A model generated the notes under the pieces. That model was not told the origin of the DNA. It saw only the letters and a program-made list of their open reading frames with translations, and did no database searches. From UBA4416 sp040387475 (lineage in GTDB: Bacteria > Bacteroidota > Bacteroidia > B-17B0 > Aurantibacillaceae): 64,000 nucleotides of DNA. Of the stretch, positions 1 to 9,008 are shown piece after piece. The translations under genes and the position numbers were made by a program. Location: positions 224,718 through 288,717 of the forward strand of contig JAZKDT010000018.1 in assembly GCA_040387475.1 (NCBI GenBank). The letters run 5' to 3'. Positions within the stretch are counted from its first letter, which is position 1. Every line of letters begins with the position of its first letter.

Positions 1-725
1 TACAACGTATCCTTCATGGAAACGTTGGACTTCAATCTCTCAGAATAATTTGCAATTATTTTTCCACTAAAATTAACAATCGAATTATAAGGCCCTGCAG
101 CAATACCAACATTCAACGATTTCCAGTTTTGATAAAAGCTTAAGTTGGCATTTATATTTCCATAATATATACCGGCGGGTGTTGCCGCAAAAATTGCGCT
201 ATCATTTCTTGTAACCTCATAAACTTCAAGGTTTGTTGAAGAATTTCCAAGGTAATAGGTGTCTTTTATTTCCAGTTTCTTTGTATCGAAAACAACAATA
301 CCAAATCCACAGGAGATATAGGCCAGATCGCCATTAAAATAAACTTCATTAATGAACTTCTTTCCAGGTATAATTTTTCGTTTAATGTCAGACACATTTA
401 CAATATCATTATTTGGTAATATGACGTCAATATTAGTGTTCGCGTAAATAACTAATAACACATCATTGTGTTCATTTTTCCTCAAAAGGCTGATACCCAC
501 ATCGGATAATCCTTGTATTTTTGTCAGTTTTTCAACACTATTATCTCCTTCGTTATAGGTTGCCAAACCTGCCCCATTTGAAACATATACTTTAGGGCCT
601 ACTTTTGCCACACTATTAGCATAATCGTATGATAAATGGTCCAACCATTGCCCAACCTTTACTTGTGAGAAAGACAGGAAACCGATAAAGATAAAAAGTA
701 GTAAAAGGTGTTTTTTGTATTGCAT
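1..725 (-). CDS. porZ: Type IX secretion system protein PorZ, N-terminal part (cut by window edge)
   Basis: The minus strand is open from an ATG at 725-723 to the window edge, giving about 241 residues. It starts with a signal peptide (MQYKKHLLLLFIFIGFLS...FSQ). It then has features I recognise from PorZ N-terminal beta-propellers: a GQWLDHLSY motif near residue 25, GLATYN, a KIQGLSDVGIS stretch, NTNIDV, and an AYISCGFGIVVFDTKK block followed by IKDTYYLGN. PorZ is a cell-surface component of the T9SS, linked to sortase function and A-LPS delivery, which anchors proteins with C-terminal sorting domains. The C-terminal part lies outside the window. Two T9SS cargo candidates occur in this window (GH16 and GH44), consistent with an active system. 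Confidence 0.85.
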   Translation of the reverse strand, partial: MQYKKHLLLLFIFIGFLSFSQVKVGQWLDHLSYDYANSVAKVGPKVYVSNGAGLATYNEGDNSVEKLTKIQGLSDVGISLLRKNEHNDVLLVIYANTNIDVILPNNDIVNVSDIKRKIIPGKKFINEVYFNGDLAYISCGFGIVVFDTKKLEIKDTYYLGNSSTNLEVYEVTRNDSAIFAATPAGIYYGNINANLSFYQNWKSLNVGIAAGPYNSIVNFSGKIIANYSERLKSNVSMKDTL

Positions 726-782
726 ACCTAGTAACGGAATTATAAATAAAATATTGTAACAACTGTGCATAAATTTAATACT

Positions 783-790
783 TATATTTG
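783..790 (+). promoter_or_regulatory. -7 box (TATATTTG) for tRNA-Arg
   Basis: The sequence matches the Bacteroidota -7 consensus TAnnTTTG and ends 12 bases before the tRNA. No convincing -33 TTG lies at the usual 17-23 base spacing, so only the -7 box is called. Confidence 0.5.
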
Positions 791-802
791 TTAAAAAATA
801 AT

Positions 803-874
803 GGCCTTGTAGTACAATGGATAGTATTTGGGTTTCCGAAGCCTACGATCCTAGTTCGATTCTAGGCAGGGCCA
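803..874 (+). tRNA. tRNA-Arg (anticodon CCG)
   Basis: A complete cloverleaf can be folded. The acceptor stem GGCCTTG (803-809) pairs with CAGGGCC (867-873), followed by discriminator A at 874. There is a 4-bp D stem, a 5-bp anticodon stem with loop TTCCGAA (anticodon CCG, reading CGG), and a T arm CCTAG-TTCGATT-CTAGG. CCA is not encoded. A strong intrinsic terminator follows immediately. Confidence 0.95.
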
Positions 875-878
875 CAAA

Positions 879-912
879 AAAAGCCCTTGATGAGATAAAT
901 CAAGGGCTTTTT
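879..912 (+). terminator. Intrinsic terminator after tRNA-Arg
   Basis: A 13-bp perfect stem (AAAAGCCCTTGAT with ATCAAGGGCTTTT) with a 7-base loop and a T-run on the 3' side begins 5 bases after the tRNA. Confidence 0.9.
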
Positions 913-952
913 GTATAAAAAAAGCATTTTATAATGCCTATTAATTATTATG

Positions 953-960
953 TATATTTG
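953..960 (+). promoter_or_regulatory. -7 box (TATATTTG) for the small exported protein gene
   Basis: A perfect TAnnTTTG match ends only 5 bases before the TTG start at 966, so the transcript would have almost no leader. No clear -33 box is seen. Confidence 0.45.
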
Positions 961-965
961 TACCG

Positions 966-1298
966 TTGAATAAGAGATTTAAAATAGTTTTTTCATCCCT
1001 GTTACTGGCTGTTGTATTATTTGCAGCCATTCCCAAAATTTATATACATTCCCTGTTAGGGCATACACACAGTATAATTCATTCTGTAAGCGGTGCCGCA
1101 ACGGTAAGTGAAGAAGTAGGCTCTCAGGATTGTAATTTTGAGAAATTCGACACACCTGTTTACTACACTGTTTTTAAATTTATTTTAAACTTTTTGCCTT
1201 TAAAAGAAGCCAGACAAACCTCCTTCTTTTATCACCCAAAATCAGTTCCTCAATATCATTATAATACTTCTCTTTTAAGAGGGCCGCCTGTAGCTTGA
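966..1298 (+). CDS. Small exported protein, unknown function
   Basis: This 110-residue protein starts at TTG. An N-terminal hydrophobic segment (residues 7-25) acts as signal peptide or anchor. It is followed by a short His-containing stretch (HSLLGHTHSIIHS), a single Cys at about residue 56, a second hydrophobic stretch (YTVFKFILNFLP) and a tail ending LLRGPPVA. I do not recognise a named family. It lies upstream of yidD and a TonB-dependent receptor on the same strand. In size and layout it resembles the small exported protein at 31354 that heads the efflux operon. The histidines and the receptor next door suggest, but do not show, a link to metals. Confidence 0.6.
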   Translation: MNKRFKIVFSSLLLAVVLFAAIPKIYIHSLLGHTHSIIHSVSGAATVSEEVGSQDCNFEKFDTPVYYTVFKFILNFLPLKEARQTSFFYHPKSVPQYHYNTSLLRGPPVA

Positions 1299-1341
1299 TT
1301 TATTACTCAATAAACTAAGTTATTAATCTTAAAAACACACA

Positions 1342-1551
1342 TTGAAGTTTATACCCTTAGCGATTATTCGCTTTTATCAATATGCTATATCTCCGCTTTT
1401 AAAACCGTCGTGCCGGTTTACGCCGTCCTGTTCGCAATATGGATTAGACGCAATAAACAAGTACGGAGCTTTTAAGGGAAGTTGGATGACCATCAAGCGT
1501 ATCTGCCGTTGTCATCCCTGGGGTGGAAGCGGATACGATCCTGTGAAATAG
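1342..1551 (+). CDS. yidD: Membrane protein insertion efficiency factor YidD
   Basis: The 69-residue product has the whole YidD signature: an amphipathic N-terminus (IRFYQYAISPLL), the CRFTPSCSQY motif, the central GAFKGSWMTIKRICRCHPW block and the terminal GGSGYDPV. YidD is a small, peripherally membrane-associated factor that helps insert proteins through YidC and Sec. The start is TTG, 43 bases after the preceding gene. No upstream ATG in frame gives the family N-terminus, so TTG is accepted. The usual neighbours rnpA and yidC are absent here; the gene sits alone before the receptor. Confidence 0.95.
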   Translation: MKFIPLAIIRFYQYAISPLLKPSCRFTPSCSQYGLDAINKYGAFKGSWMTIKRICRCHPWGGSGYDPVK

Positions 1552-1596
1552 TTATTAAAATAAAAGGGCCATAAATTTCTTTAAGAAGAAATCGTT

Positions 1597-4062
1597 ATGT
1601 CAATTAAAAATACTCTATGCGTCATCGCATTATATCTGTCATGCCATTTACAGGCACAAACAACCTTTACCGGAATTATTAAAGACAAGCAAACAAGTGA
1701 AGTTTTGCCCGGCGCCATTTTATATTTTCCGGATCTTAAAAGTTCCAGCATTTCCAGAGAAGACGGGACCTTTGAGATCCACAACCTGCCGTCTATTAAA
1801 GCATTGTTACAAGTACGTTTATTAGGATATCAAACCATCGTCAAAACAATTGATCTATCTTTAGACTTACCATTAACAATAGAAATGGAGCAATCTCACA
1901 TTGAATCCAATGAAGTGGTTGTAACCGGCGTATCAAAAGCTACACAAATAAAAAGAAATCCTGTTCCGATGGTTTCTATAGATCAACACTATCTCGAACA
2001 AAATACGGCAACTAATGTGATTGACGCTATGGCCAAAGTACCAGGTGTAAACGTATTAACTACCGGACCTAATGTTTCCAAGCCATACATCCGCGGACTG
2101 GGATATAACAGAGTGCTTACTTTATTTGACGGTGTAAGGCAGGAAAGTCAGCAGTGGGGCGACGAGCATGGTGTTGAAATGGATCAGTTTTTAATTAACA
2201 GGATAGAAGTGATCAAAGGGCCCGCCAGTTTAATTTACGGATCAGACGCGTTAGCCGGCGTAGTTAATTTATTACCCGAAAATACGGCTCCCGAAGGAAC
2301 CATTAAAGGAACCATTCAATCAAATTATCAGACAAACAATGGCTTATATGCGGTATCGGCGGCAATAGCAGGAAATATAAAAAACAATGTATTTGGGATG
2401 CGTATTTCTCATAAAGAAGCGACCAATTATCAGAATAAATATGACGGCAGAATACATAATACAGGTTTCAAAGAAAATGATTTAAATGCCTATATAGGTT
2501 TGAATCGAAAATGGGGTTATTCGCATGTTAATTTCAGTTTATATGATAACTTACAGGAAATACCGGATGGCAGCAGGGATTCGACAACCAGAAAATTTAC
2601 AAAGCAAATTACAGAAGCAGATACCCTTAGACCCGTTGTGAGCAACGCAGAGTTAAATTCATATGCGATTGATCGCATCCATCAACACGTTCAACACTAT
2701 CGCCTGTTTTCTACCAATCAGTTTATTATTGGAGCAAGTAAAATAGCGTTAAAATTAGGTTACCAGCAAAGTGTGCGAAAAGAATTTGCACACCCTGAAA
2801 ATCCTGAAATACCTGGACTTTATCTTGACATGAAAACCGGAACCTATGATCTGAAGTACTATTTACCGGATGTAAAAGGATGGGAATCAACGGTTGGCAT
2901 AAACGGGATGTACCAAACGAATGAAGTTCACAAGGGTACTGAATTTGTTATTCCGGATTATACTTTATTTGATTTTGCGCCTTTCGTGTATTTCAAAAAA
3001 GAAATTAAAAAAGTTGATCTTGCTTTTGGTGCACGTTATGACACCCGATCTTTTCAAAATACGGAATTATATACCATTACTAATTCCACAACCGGATTTG
3101 ATATGGCAGTGAGCGATACAACAGGTGCTACAAAACAATTTGATAATTACACTCACACATTCGGTGGATTCTCCGGAAGCGCAGGGATTACGTATAATAT
3201 ATCAGAACAGTTATTAATAAAAGGTAATATTGCGAGAGGTTTCAGAGCACCCAATATTTCTGAGATCTCTGCAAAAGGCGTGCATCCCGGTTCCGGATTT
3301 CAACAGTTGGGTGATGCGAATTTTAAACCTGAAACAAATATTCAGGAAGATATTGGCATCTTTTTCGATAGCCACCACCTTTCGCTGAGTGCAGAAGTAT
3401 TCAATAACCAGATCGATCATTATATTTTTAATCAAAAATTATCGAGTGTTTTGGGAGAAGATTCCATATATACTGAAGCCGGTAATAATTATCCCGTATA
3501 CAAATTCAGGCAAACCAAAGCACAATTAGTTGGTGGTGAAGCTCGCATCGATATCCATCCGCATCCATTGGATTGGCTTCACTTTGAAAACTCCATATCA
3601 ATAGTGTATGGCATCAACAAAGGTGGAAACGGCGCTATCCTGAACGACAGTAATAAATATTTACCTTTTATTCCGCCGTTACATACAACCTCCGAATTAC
3701 GTGCTGAATTACCTAAAAAAATCGCGTGCTTTCACCACTCTTACTTCAAAGTTGGAATGCAGTATTATGCCTCACAAAACAGGGTGTTTTTGGCTGACAA
3801 TACAGAAACTGAAACTCCCGGATATACGTTATTTGATATTGGATTAGGAACAGAGATTTGTACTAAAAAAGAAGTGACCTTATGCACCATAGGAATATTT
3901 GTAACTAACATCACTGATGTAACTTACCAGACTAACATGAGTAGATTAAAATATTTCGATAATTATCCGAACAATGGAACCGGCCGGTCGGGAATTTATA
4001 ACATGGGACGCAATATCAGTTTTAAACTAACCATACCTTTCCATATTAGACAAAATAAGTAA
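1597..4062 (+). CDS. TonB-dependent outer-membrane receptor with CarboxypepD_reg-like domain
   Basis: An 821-residue outer-membrane receptor. A signal peptide (cleavage near residue 20, LQAQ) is followed by a CarboxypepD_reg-like domain (about 22-95), a plug domain (about 105-225, with PYIRGLGYNRV and IEVIKGPASLIYGSDALAG) and a C-terminal 22-strand-type barrel. The sequence VRQESQQWGDEHGVEMD resembles plugs of receptors for metals or metal complexes (ZnuD/CirA-like); substrate is inferred. It would import its ligand using the TonB/ExbBD system. An AAGAAGAAA stretch precedes the ATG. It may be cotranscribed with yidD 45 bases upstream and converges with the glycan locus, leaving 7 bases between stop codons. 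Confidence 0.9.
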   Translation: MSIKNTLCVIALYLSCHLQAQTTFTGIIKDKQTSEVLPGAILYFPDLKSSSISREDGTFEIHNLPSIKALLQVRLLGYQTIVKTIDLSLDLPLTIEMEQSHIESNEVVVTGVSKATQIKRNPVPMVSIDQHYLEQNTATNVIDAMAKVPGVNVLTTGPNVSKPYIRGLGYNRVLTLFDGVRQESQQWGDEHGVEMDQFLINRIEVIKGPASLIYGSDALAGVVNLLPENTAPEGTIKGTIQSNYQTNNGLYAVSAAIAGNIKNNVFGMRISHKEATNYQNKYDGRIHNTGFKENDLNAYIGLNRKWGYSHVNFSLYDNLQEIPDGSRDSTTRKFTKQITEADTLRPVVSNAELNSYAIDRIHQHVQHYRLFSTNQFIIGASKIALKLGYQQSVRKEFAHPENPEIPGLYLDMKTGTYDLKYYLPDVKGWESTVGINGMYQTNEVHKGTEFVIPDYTLFDFAPFVYFKKEIKKVDLAFGARYDTRSFQNTELYTITNSTTGFDMAVSDTTGATKQFDNYTHTFGGFSGSAGITYNISEQLLIKGNIARGFRAPNISEISAKGVHPGSGFQQLGDANFKPETNIQEDIGIFFDSHHLSLSAEVFNNQIDHYIFNQKLSSVLGEDSIYTEAGNNYPVYKFRQTKAQLVGGEARIDIHPHPLDWLHFENSISIVYGINKGGNGAILNDSNKYLPFIPPLHTTSELRAELPKKIACFHHSYFKVGMQYYASQNRVFLADNTETETPGYTLFDIGLGTEICTKKEVTLCTIGIFVTNITDVTYQTNMSRLKYFDNYPNNGTGRSGIYNMGRNISFKLTIPFHIRQNK

Positions 4063-4069
4063 GCGGAAA

Positions 4070-5371
4070 TTATTTTGAAATTTCATCGAGGAGTGATGCA
4101 TATACTTTAGCGCAACTTTCCCGCGAATACTTCTCAATAGATACTGAATTTACAGATAGCTGGTCAGACTTGTATTTTTGGTACAAGTCTGATATAGCGA
4201 TTTTAGTTCCTTCGTAATCATTAAAATCGCATAAAGTACCTGCACCCGTCTCTTTTAGTATCAGGGCGGCATCGCCATCTGGCATTCCAATACCAAATAT
4301 GGGACGGCCCGCGGCCAGGTATTCAAACAATTTTCCGGATAGAACGCCTTTGTTATTAGGGGTATTATTTAATGGTAATAATAGTACAGGCGACTGTGTC
4401 ATTATTTTTACTACTTCGCTATGTGCCATGTAGTCTGTTTTCTGAGAATTTTCGAATAGTCCGTTTTGTTTTAAGCTCTCAAAAACAATAGCATCTGTTT
4501 TTCCCGTAAATTTTAACACCAGATCTTTCTTAAGTTCCGAATTTTCTTTGCAAAGATCTCCCAAAACTTTCCACAGCGTATAAGGATTGCGGTCTTTATT
4601 TAAAGCACCGGTATGATGAAGCAAAAACCCATTTAATAGTTTCATATCTGAATCAAACTTAAAATCATCTGTATCAAACCCATTTGTAACGACCTCAACT
4701 TTTCTAGAACCCAGTTTTTCCAAATCACTGGCGCAAGTAGGACTAACAGTAACAACTTTATTAGCAGATGCCAACACCTGGTTTTCCAGTTTCTTATGTT
4801 GTCTGTCAGCATAAGCCGACAATTTCAATTGGCTGTAAAAATCAATTTGGGTCCACGGGTCACGAAAATCGGCAATCCAGGGAATATCATGTTTTTGTTT
4901 TAAACCCATGGCAATTAAATGCATACTATGAGGTGGTCCCGTGCTGATAATCGCATCAATCTTATTTTTCCTGATATACTCAGACAGATAGGAAATAGAA
5001 GGCCTGATCCAAAATTTACGAGCATCAGGAATAAAAAAATTACCGCGCACCCATATCATTGCCGATTGCAACATAGAGTTCTCTTTTCCTTCTGATAAAA
5101 ATCCCTGATTAACCGTTTCGTTTTTTTTCTTACCCATTATCTTTCGATAAACATCGTAGGGTTCAGTAATCTGAGTTTTTAAAACAGTTAAATTTGTGGG
5201 AATATCTTTTAAAAGTGTTTCATCATTGATGGGAAAATCCGGATTAGAAGGTGTATAAATAACTGGTTCCCAGCCAAATTTACGAAAGTATTTGCTGAAC
5301 TTAAGCCAACGTTGCACCCCTGCTCCACCCGTTGGGGGCCAATAGTAGGTTATAATCAGAACTTTTTTCAT
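4070..5371 (-). CDS. Glycosyltransferase, GT4-type (GT-B fold)
   Basis: A 433-residue cytoplasmic glycosyltransferase. The N-terminal domain begins MKKVLIITYYWPPTGGAGVQ, a glycine-rich GT-B acceptor-side motif typical of GT4 enzymes in surface glycan loci. An ISTGPPHS segment lies near residue 145. The C-terminal domain carries VVTNGFDTDDF and LPLNNTPNNKGVLSGKLFEY, where the E is the nucleotide-sugar binding glutamate region. It is the last gene of the minus-strand glycan operon and its start overlaps the flippase stop by 4 bases (ATGA), implying translational coupling. Donor and acceptor sugars cannot be told from sequence. Confidence 0.88.
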   Translation of the reverse strand: MKKVLIITYYWPPTGGAGVQRWLKFSKYFRKFGWEPVIYTPSNPDFPINDETLLKDIPTNLTVLKTQITEPYDVYRKIMGKKKNETVNQGFLSEGKENSMLQSAMIWVRGNFFIPDARKFWIRPSISYLSEYIRKNKIDAIISTGPPHSMHLIAMGLKQKHDIPWIADFRDPWTQIDFYSQLKLSAYADRQHKKLENQVLASANKVVTVSPTCASDLEKLGSRKVEVVTNGFDTDDFKFDSDMKLLNGFLLHHTGALNKDRNPYTLWKVLGDLCKENSELKKDLVLKFTGKTDAIVFESLKQNGLFENSQKTDYMAHSEVVKIMTQSPVLLLPLNNTPNNKGVLSGKLFEYLAAGRPIFGIGMPDGDAALILKETGAGTLCDFNDYEGTKIAISDLYQKYKSDQLSVNSVSIEKYSRESCAKVYASLLDEISK

Positions 5372-6843
5372 GAGCGTTTTGCAAATTTCGCTTTTATTGT
5401 ATCAAATATCTCCGGGATTACATTTAACTTATAAACACAAAAAATATAAAAAACAGAAATAATACTTCCATTGATAAGAATATTTAAAACAGCAATGGAT
5501 GTAAAGGAGGGCAGAAATACTACAATGATAAATCCTACAGCAATCAATAATAAAATTTTTAAAGAATTTATATTGTAAGGTTGAAATTTAAAGATTTTAT
5601 ATATTAACCAAAATTTAGCGACATTATAGAGTACGGCAACAGCTGCCGTCACACAGGCTGCGGCAAGCATACCATACAAGGGGATAAATAAAAGGTCTAA
5701 TCCGAGGGTAAAGATAAAAGCAAACGCCAATAATATAGCTCCTAATTTAAAATGACTCGTATAATATAAAATTGCGTTATTAACGCCCGTCATAACGTTT
5801 ACAAGGCAACCAAAACTCAATATGCTTATGAGATATAACGATTCTGAATACTCAGAAGGTAAAAATTCATAAATATATTTGGAGCAGGCATTAATTCCCA
5901 GGAATATATAACCACCAAAAATCATAAGGTATTTCACAGAATCGAAATAAATCTTGTTCATCTCAACAAAATTTTTATTGGCGAAATTTTCCGCTATTTT
6001 CGAATAACTTATTCTCTCCAGTGAACTTAAAGGTACTTCTATAAACATCGCCAAATAAACCGCGGTTGAATAAATGGCTACATTACTTAATGAATAAGTT
6101 CCTAAAAAAATCGAATCGAGGTTTCTTAAACAAAAGGATGCAAAGGAAATTCCCAGCAAAATGAGTCCGTAAGGAATGATTTTTTTATAGTGGATTTTAT
6201 TTAGGACCGGAAGATTAATTCGGAAAGAAATTAAATCAAACTTCTTAAGATAGATGATCAGAATGGCAATAACCAAACAGTATATTAATAAATAAAATAA
6301 TACGTACATATCGAAAGAGATCCAGCGATAGTGATACATAACCGTAACCAGTATTACCAATAGCCTTGAAACGATATCGTTTAAAAAAGAAGGAACCGTA
6401 GACTTATAAGCGGCCTGGCTAAAGGCAGTAATGATAGAATTTAAGGTAATGATAAGTGCATATGGAATTACACAAAGAAAATAGTTAATAAATAACTCTG
6501 AGTCCTTTTTATAAAGTGATGAGATGGAGTCTTTAAATAAAAAGAAAATAGATGAAATGATAATTGCCGAAATTGAAAAATACAGAAGTATAAAGCCAAA
6601 AAAATATTTTTTAATGGCATCATCTTCTTTATACTGGGGATAAAACCTTAAAATGATATTTGGTAAGCCAAGCGGTAAAACAATGCTTAACATGAAAGAA
6701 AAGTTGTATAAATTCCTGGTAAACCCTAATTCGGTAGTTGACAAAAATACAGGCTGCAACAAAATAGCACTGATCGCACCAATGACTACCCCGGTGTAAG
6801 CAATAAATAAATTTTTAATTCCCTGTCGTTTTATGACTCCCAC
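5368..6843 (-). CDS. Polysaccharide flippase (Wzx/MATE-like)
   Basis: A 491-residue, very hydrophobic protein with about 12-14 predicted membrane segments. Its opening (GIKNLFIAYTGVVIGAISAIL) is typical of polysaccharide biosynthesis proteins of the MOP exporter superfamily. Such flippases move lipid-linked oligosaccharides across the inner membrane. It lies between two glycosyltransferases with close spacing (13 bases from the upstream one, overlapping the downstream one), which supports a role in exporting the glycan built here. Confidence 0.85.
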   Translation of the reverse strand: MGVIKRQGIKNLFIAYTGVVIGAISAILLQPVFLSTTELGFTRNLYNFSFMLSIVLPLGLPNIILRFYPQYKEDDAIKKYFFGFILLYFSISAIIISSIFFLFKDSISSLYKKDSELFINYFLCVIPYALIITLNSIITAFSQAAYKSTVPSFLNDIVSRLLVILVTVMYHYRWISFDMYVLFYLLIYCLVIAILIIYLKKFDLISFRINLPVLNKIHYKKIIPYGLILLGISFASFCLRNLDSIFLGTYSLSNVAIYSTAVYLAMFIEVPLSSLERISYSKIAENFANKNFVEMNKIYFDSVKYLMIFGGYIFLGINACSKYIYEFLPSEYSESLYLISILSFGCLVNVMTGVNNAILYYTSHFKLGAILLAFAFIFTLGLDLLFIPLYGMLAAACVTAAVAVLYNVAKFWLIYKIFKFQPYNINSLKILLLIAVGFIIVVFLPSFTSIAVLNILINGSIISVFYIFCVYKLNVIPEIFDTIKAKFAKRS

Positions 6844-6856
6844 TTATCGTTTCATC

Positions 6857-8095
6857 TTAGTTAATTACCATTATTTTATCATAAAACCCGTTGTAATTTA
6901 ACACCGCGTCCAATTCTGTCTCATACTTTTTTCTCGCATTTACTCTGTAAGGCATAATTTCCTCCAAAGAAAGTGATAAAAACGCATTTATTTCTGAGCT
7001 AAGTTCATCTGCTGTAATATCAATTGGCAAAAGCGCTCCTGTTTGGGGGTTTACAATTTCTGAAGTTCCGCCTGCGTTGGTTGCGATCACAGGGATACCA
7101 AAAGAAACTGCTTCCATGATCGACACTGGCAGTCCCTCAGATGAGCTGACGTTCAAAAATAGATCGACACTATTTTTTTTATAAAAGTCCATGATCTGTT
7201 CATTTTTGGTATATCCCCTAAAATTAACCCTCACATTTTCAGTTAATTCTTTTGTTTTACTCTTTAATATTTCGAGTAAAGGACCATCACCAAAATGAAA
7301 CCACGTAATTTTTTTAGTGCAGGATTTCAATGCATTCAAAATCAATTCAACACGTTTTACAGGCGTAACAAAAGATACACTTACTATAGTAAATTGATCT
7401 GCATTATAGGTGTAGGGATTTAATCCACTATCAAAAACGCCTAATTTACTTAAAACTATTTTAGCACAATAGTCGGTATACATTTTATTCATGTAATTAT
7501 GTCCGTCCATAGATATCGGGACTAACTGATCAGCAGCAGAAAAAATCAATTGTCTGAGTGGTGCGTAATCATTGGTAACATATTCATACAAATCTGTTCT
7601 ATGAAACCGGATTACCGTTTTAACATTCTTATTGCTTATGCGTTCTTTTAGGTAAGGAAGCGTCCAGCAAAGATTATCGCCCCAATAAAAATATAATATA
7701 GCACCTTGCATTGATTCGTTGATATACTTAATAACCGATTCATAGGTTTGGCTTGATAAGGCAGCACGTGTAACTAAAAGACTCGTAAACCAACGTCGAA
7801 ATTTTGCCCGGTTATTATAAAGTTTGTTTTTTAAAAGGTCATGGATATGATATTTAAAAGGGGCTAAATTGAAGATTCCTTTAAAAAGTAATTCAGCTTT
7901 CGCTTTATGGCTGTTAAAAACAGGTTTCGTTGCAATTATACCAGGTCCCAGTTCAACAGAGAGCTTCATTGAATTTGCAGTAAATGTGCAGATCCTTATG
8001 TTTTCAAATTTCTTTTTAGCGAATCCAAACTCGTTAATCAAAAATTGCTCTGATTTAGCGTATGGAAAATGATTTGCAAAAAGAATAAGGTTCAT
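6857..8095 (-). CDS. Glycosyltransferase, GT4 family
   Basis: A 412-residue GT-B glycosyltransferase. The C-terminal half shows the GT4 features: ITWFHFGDGPLLEIL, VNFRGYTKNEQIMDFYKK and FLNVSSSEGLPVSIMEA (the EGLPVSIMEA block contains the conserved ExxxxxxE donor-binding motif), then GIPVIATNAGGTSEIV. The N-terminal domain starts MNLILFANHFPYAKSEQF. It probably adds one sugar during synthesis of a surface polysaccharide or exported glycolipid with the neighbouring enzymes. Specificity is unknown. Confidence 0.9.
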   Translation of the reverse strand: MNLILFANHFPYAKSEQFLINEFGFAKKKFENIRICTFTANSMKLSVELGPGIIATKPVFNSHKAKAELLFKGIFNLAPFKYHIHDLLKNKLYNNRAKFRRWFTSLLVTRAALSSQTYESVIKYINESMQGAILYFYWGDNLCWTLPYLKERISNKNVKTVIRFHRTDLYEYVTNDYAPLRQLIFSAADQLVPISMDGHNYMNKMYTDYCAKIVLSKLGVFDSGLNPYTYNADQFTIVSVSFVTPVKRVELILNALKSCTKKITWFHFGDGPLLEILKSKTKELTENVRVNFRGYTKNEQIMDFYKKNSVDLFLNVSSSEGLPVSIMEAVSFGIPVIATNAGGTSEIVNPQTGALLPIDITADELSSEINAFLSLSLEEIMPYRVNARKKYETELDAVLNYNGFYDKIMVIN

Positions 8096-8146
8096 GAGTT
8101 AACTGTTTGATTGAATAATCCAATGCAAAATTCTGCCAATGTATTA

Positions 8147-8953
8147 CTACAGTGCTTTTGCTTCAACCTTAACCTTAAATATTTTATTGGGCATTGTGGG
8201 AAAATTCAACATAGAACTTTTCAGTTTAGGATTCTTTGAATACATCGCACACATGGTATTTGATACATGATAAAGATACTTATGGTGTGATGCCGGAATG
8301 CCATCTAATATGCCAGCCAGCACTTCATGTCGCACTGTTTCCGGATAATAGGTGTAGTCATGCCAAACAATAATCGAATCATCATTTAACAGGTTTTCAA
8401 ATACTTTTTTTGAATCAGATCTTACGCCGTTATAAGTATGATCTCCGTCAATGAATATAAGATCAAACTTACCCAGCTTCGAAAAATCATAGGTCAAAGA
8501 ATTATCTTCAATAAGTGTAAGATTTTTAACTTCAGGATTAAAGAAGTTAGCGCTTTTAATGATCGTGGGATTATAATTAAAATCCGTCATTTGTTTAAGT
8601 GAAAGTGTAAGAGAAGTCGTATGTTTCGCAACTTCCGACACATTAAACAGAGATTCACCTCTAAGATTTCCGATCTCAAAATAATTACAGTCTTTTTTTC
8701 TATTTGCCAGTTCTTTCAAAAGAGCCATATCTAACACAGTAGCTGTATGTTCCAGGTAAGTGTACTTATTTAATTCAACGTCAAACTTTCCTTCAAACAG
8801 GTCAAGTAAATCAATAGTAGGTAATTGTGTAGCAAAATTTTGTTTTGTAAGATGCTTTTTATAGAAAATATTACGATTATAATTTTTAAAAAACTTTATG
8901 GGATCAGTGAGCATCCATTTTAGAGATTCGAATACAACTTTTTTAGGTTTCAT
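8147..8953 (-). CDS. SAM-dependent methyltransferase, Methyltransf_24-like
   Basis: A 268-residue protein with a class I methyltransferase core. The segment NYFEIGNLRGESLFNVSE (about residue 90) corresponds to motif I, and KFDLIFIDGDHTYNGVRSD followed by DSIIVWHDY is the typical motif of the Methyltransf_24 group, where the Asp/His residues often bind a metal. The first 45 residues are basic and aromatic. It lies within the glycan locus between another methyltransferase and a glycosyltransferase, so a sugar methylation role is likely but unproven. Confidence 0.8.
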   Translation of the reverse strand: MKPKKVVFESLKWMLTDPIKFFKNYNRNIFYKKHLTKQNFATQLPTIDLLDLFEGKFDVELNKYTYLEHTATVLDMALLKELANRKKDCNYFEIGNLRGESLFNVSEVAKHTTSLTLSLKQMTDFNYNPTIIKSANFFNPEVKNLTLIEDNSLTYDFSKLGKFDLIFIDGDHTYNGVRSDSKKVFENLLNDDSIIVWHDYTYYPETVRHEVLAGILDGIPASHHKYLYHVSNTMCAMYSKNPKLKSSMLNFPTMPNKIFKVKVEAKAL

Positions 8954-9008
8954 AGTAAGATAAAATAAATTTAAATAGTAAAAATTAAATGATTTTTTTT
9001 AATCTGGC

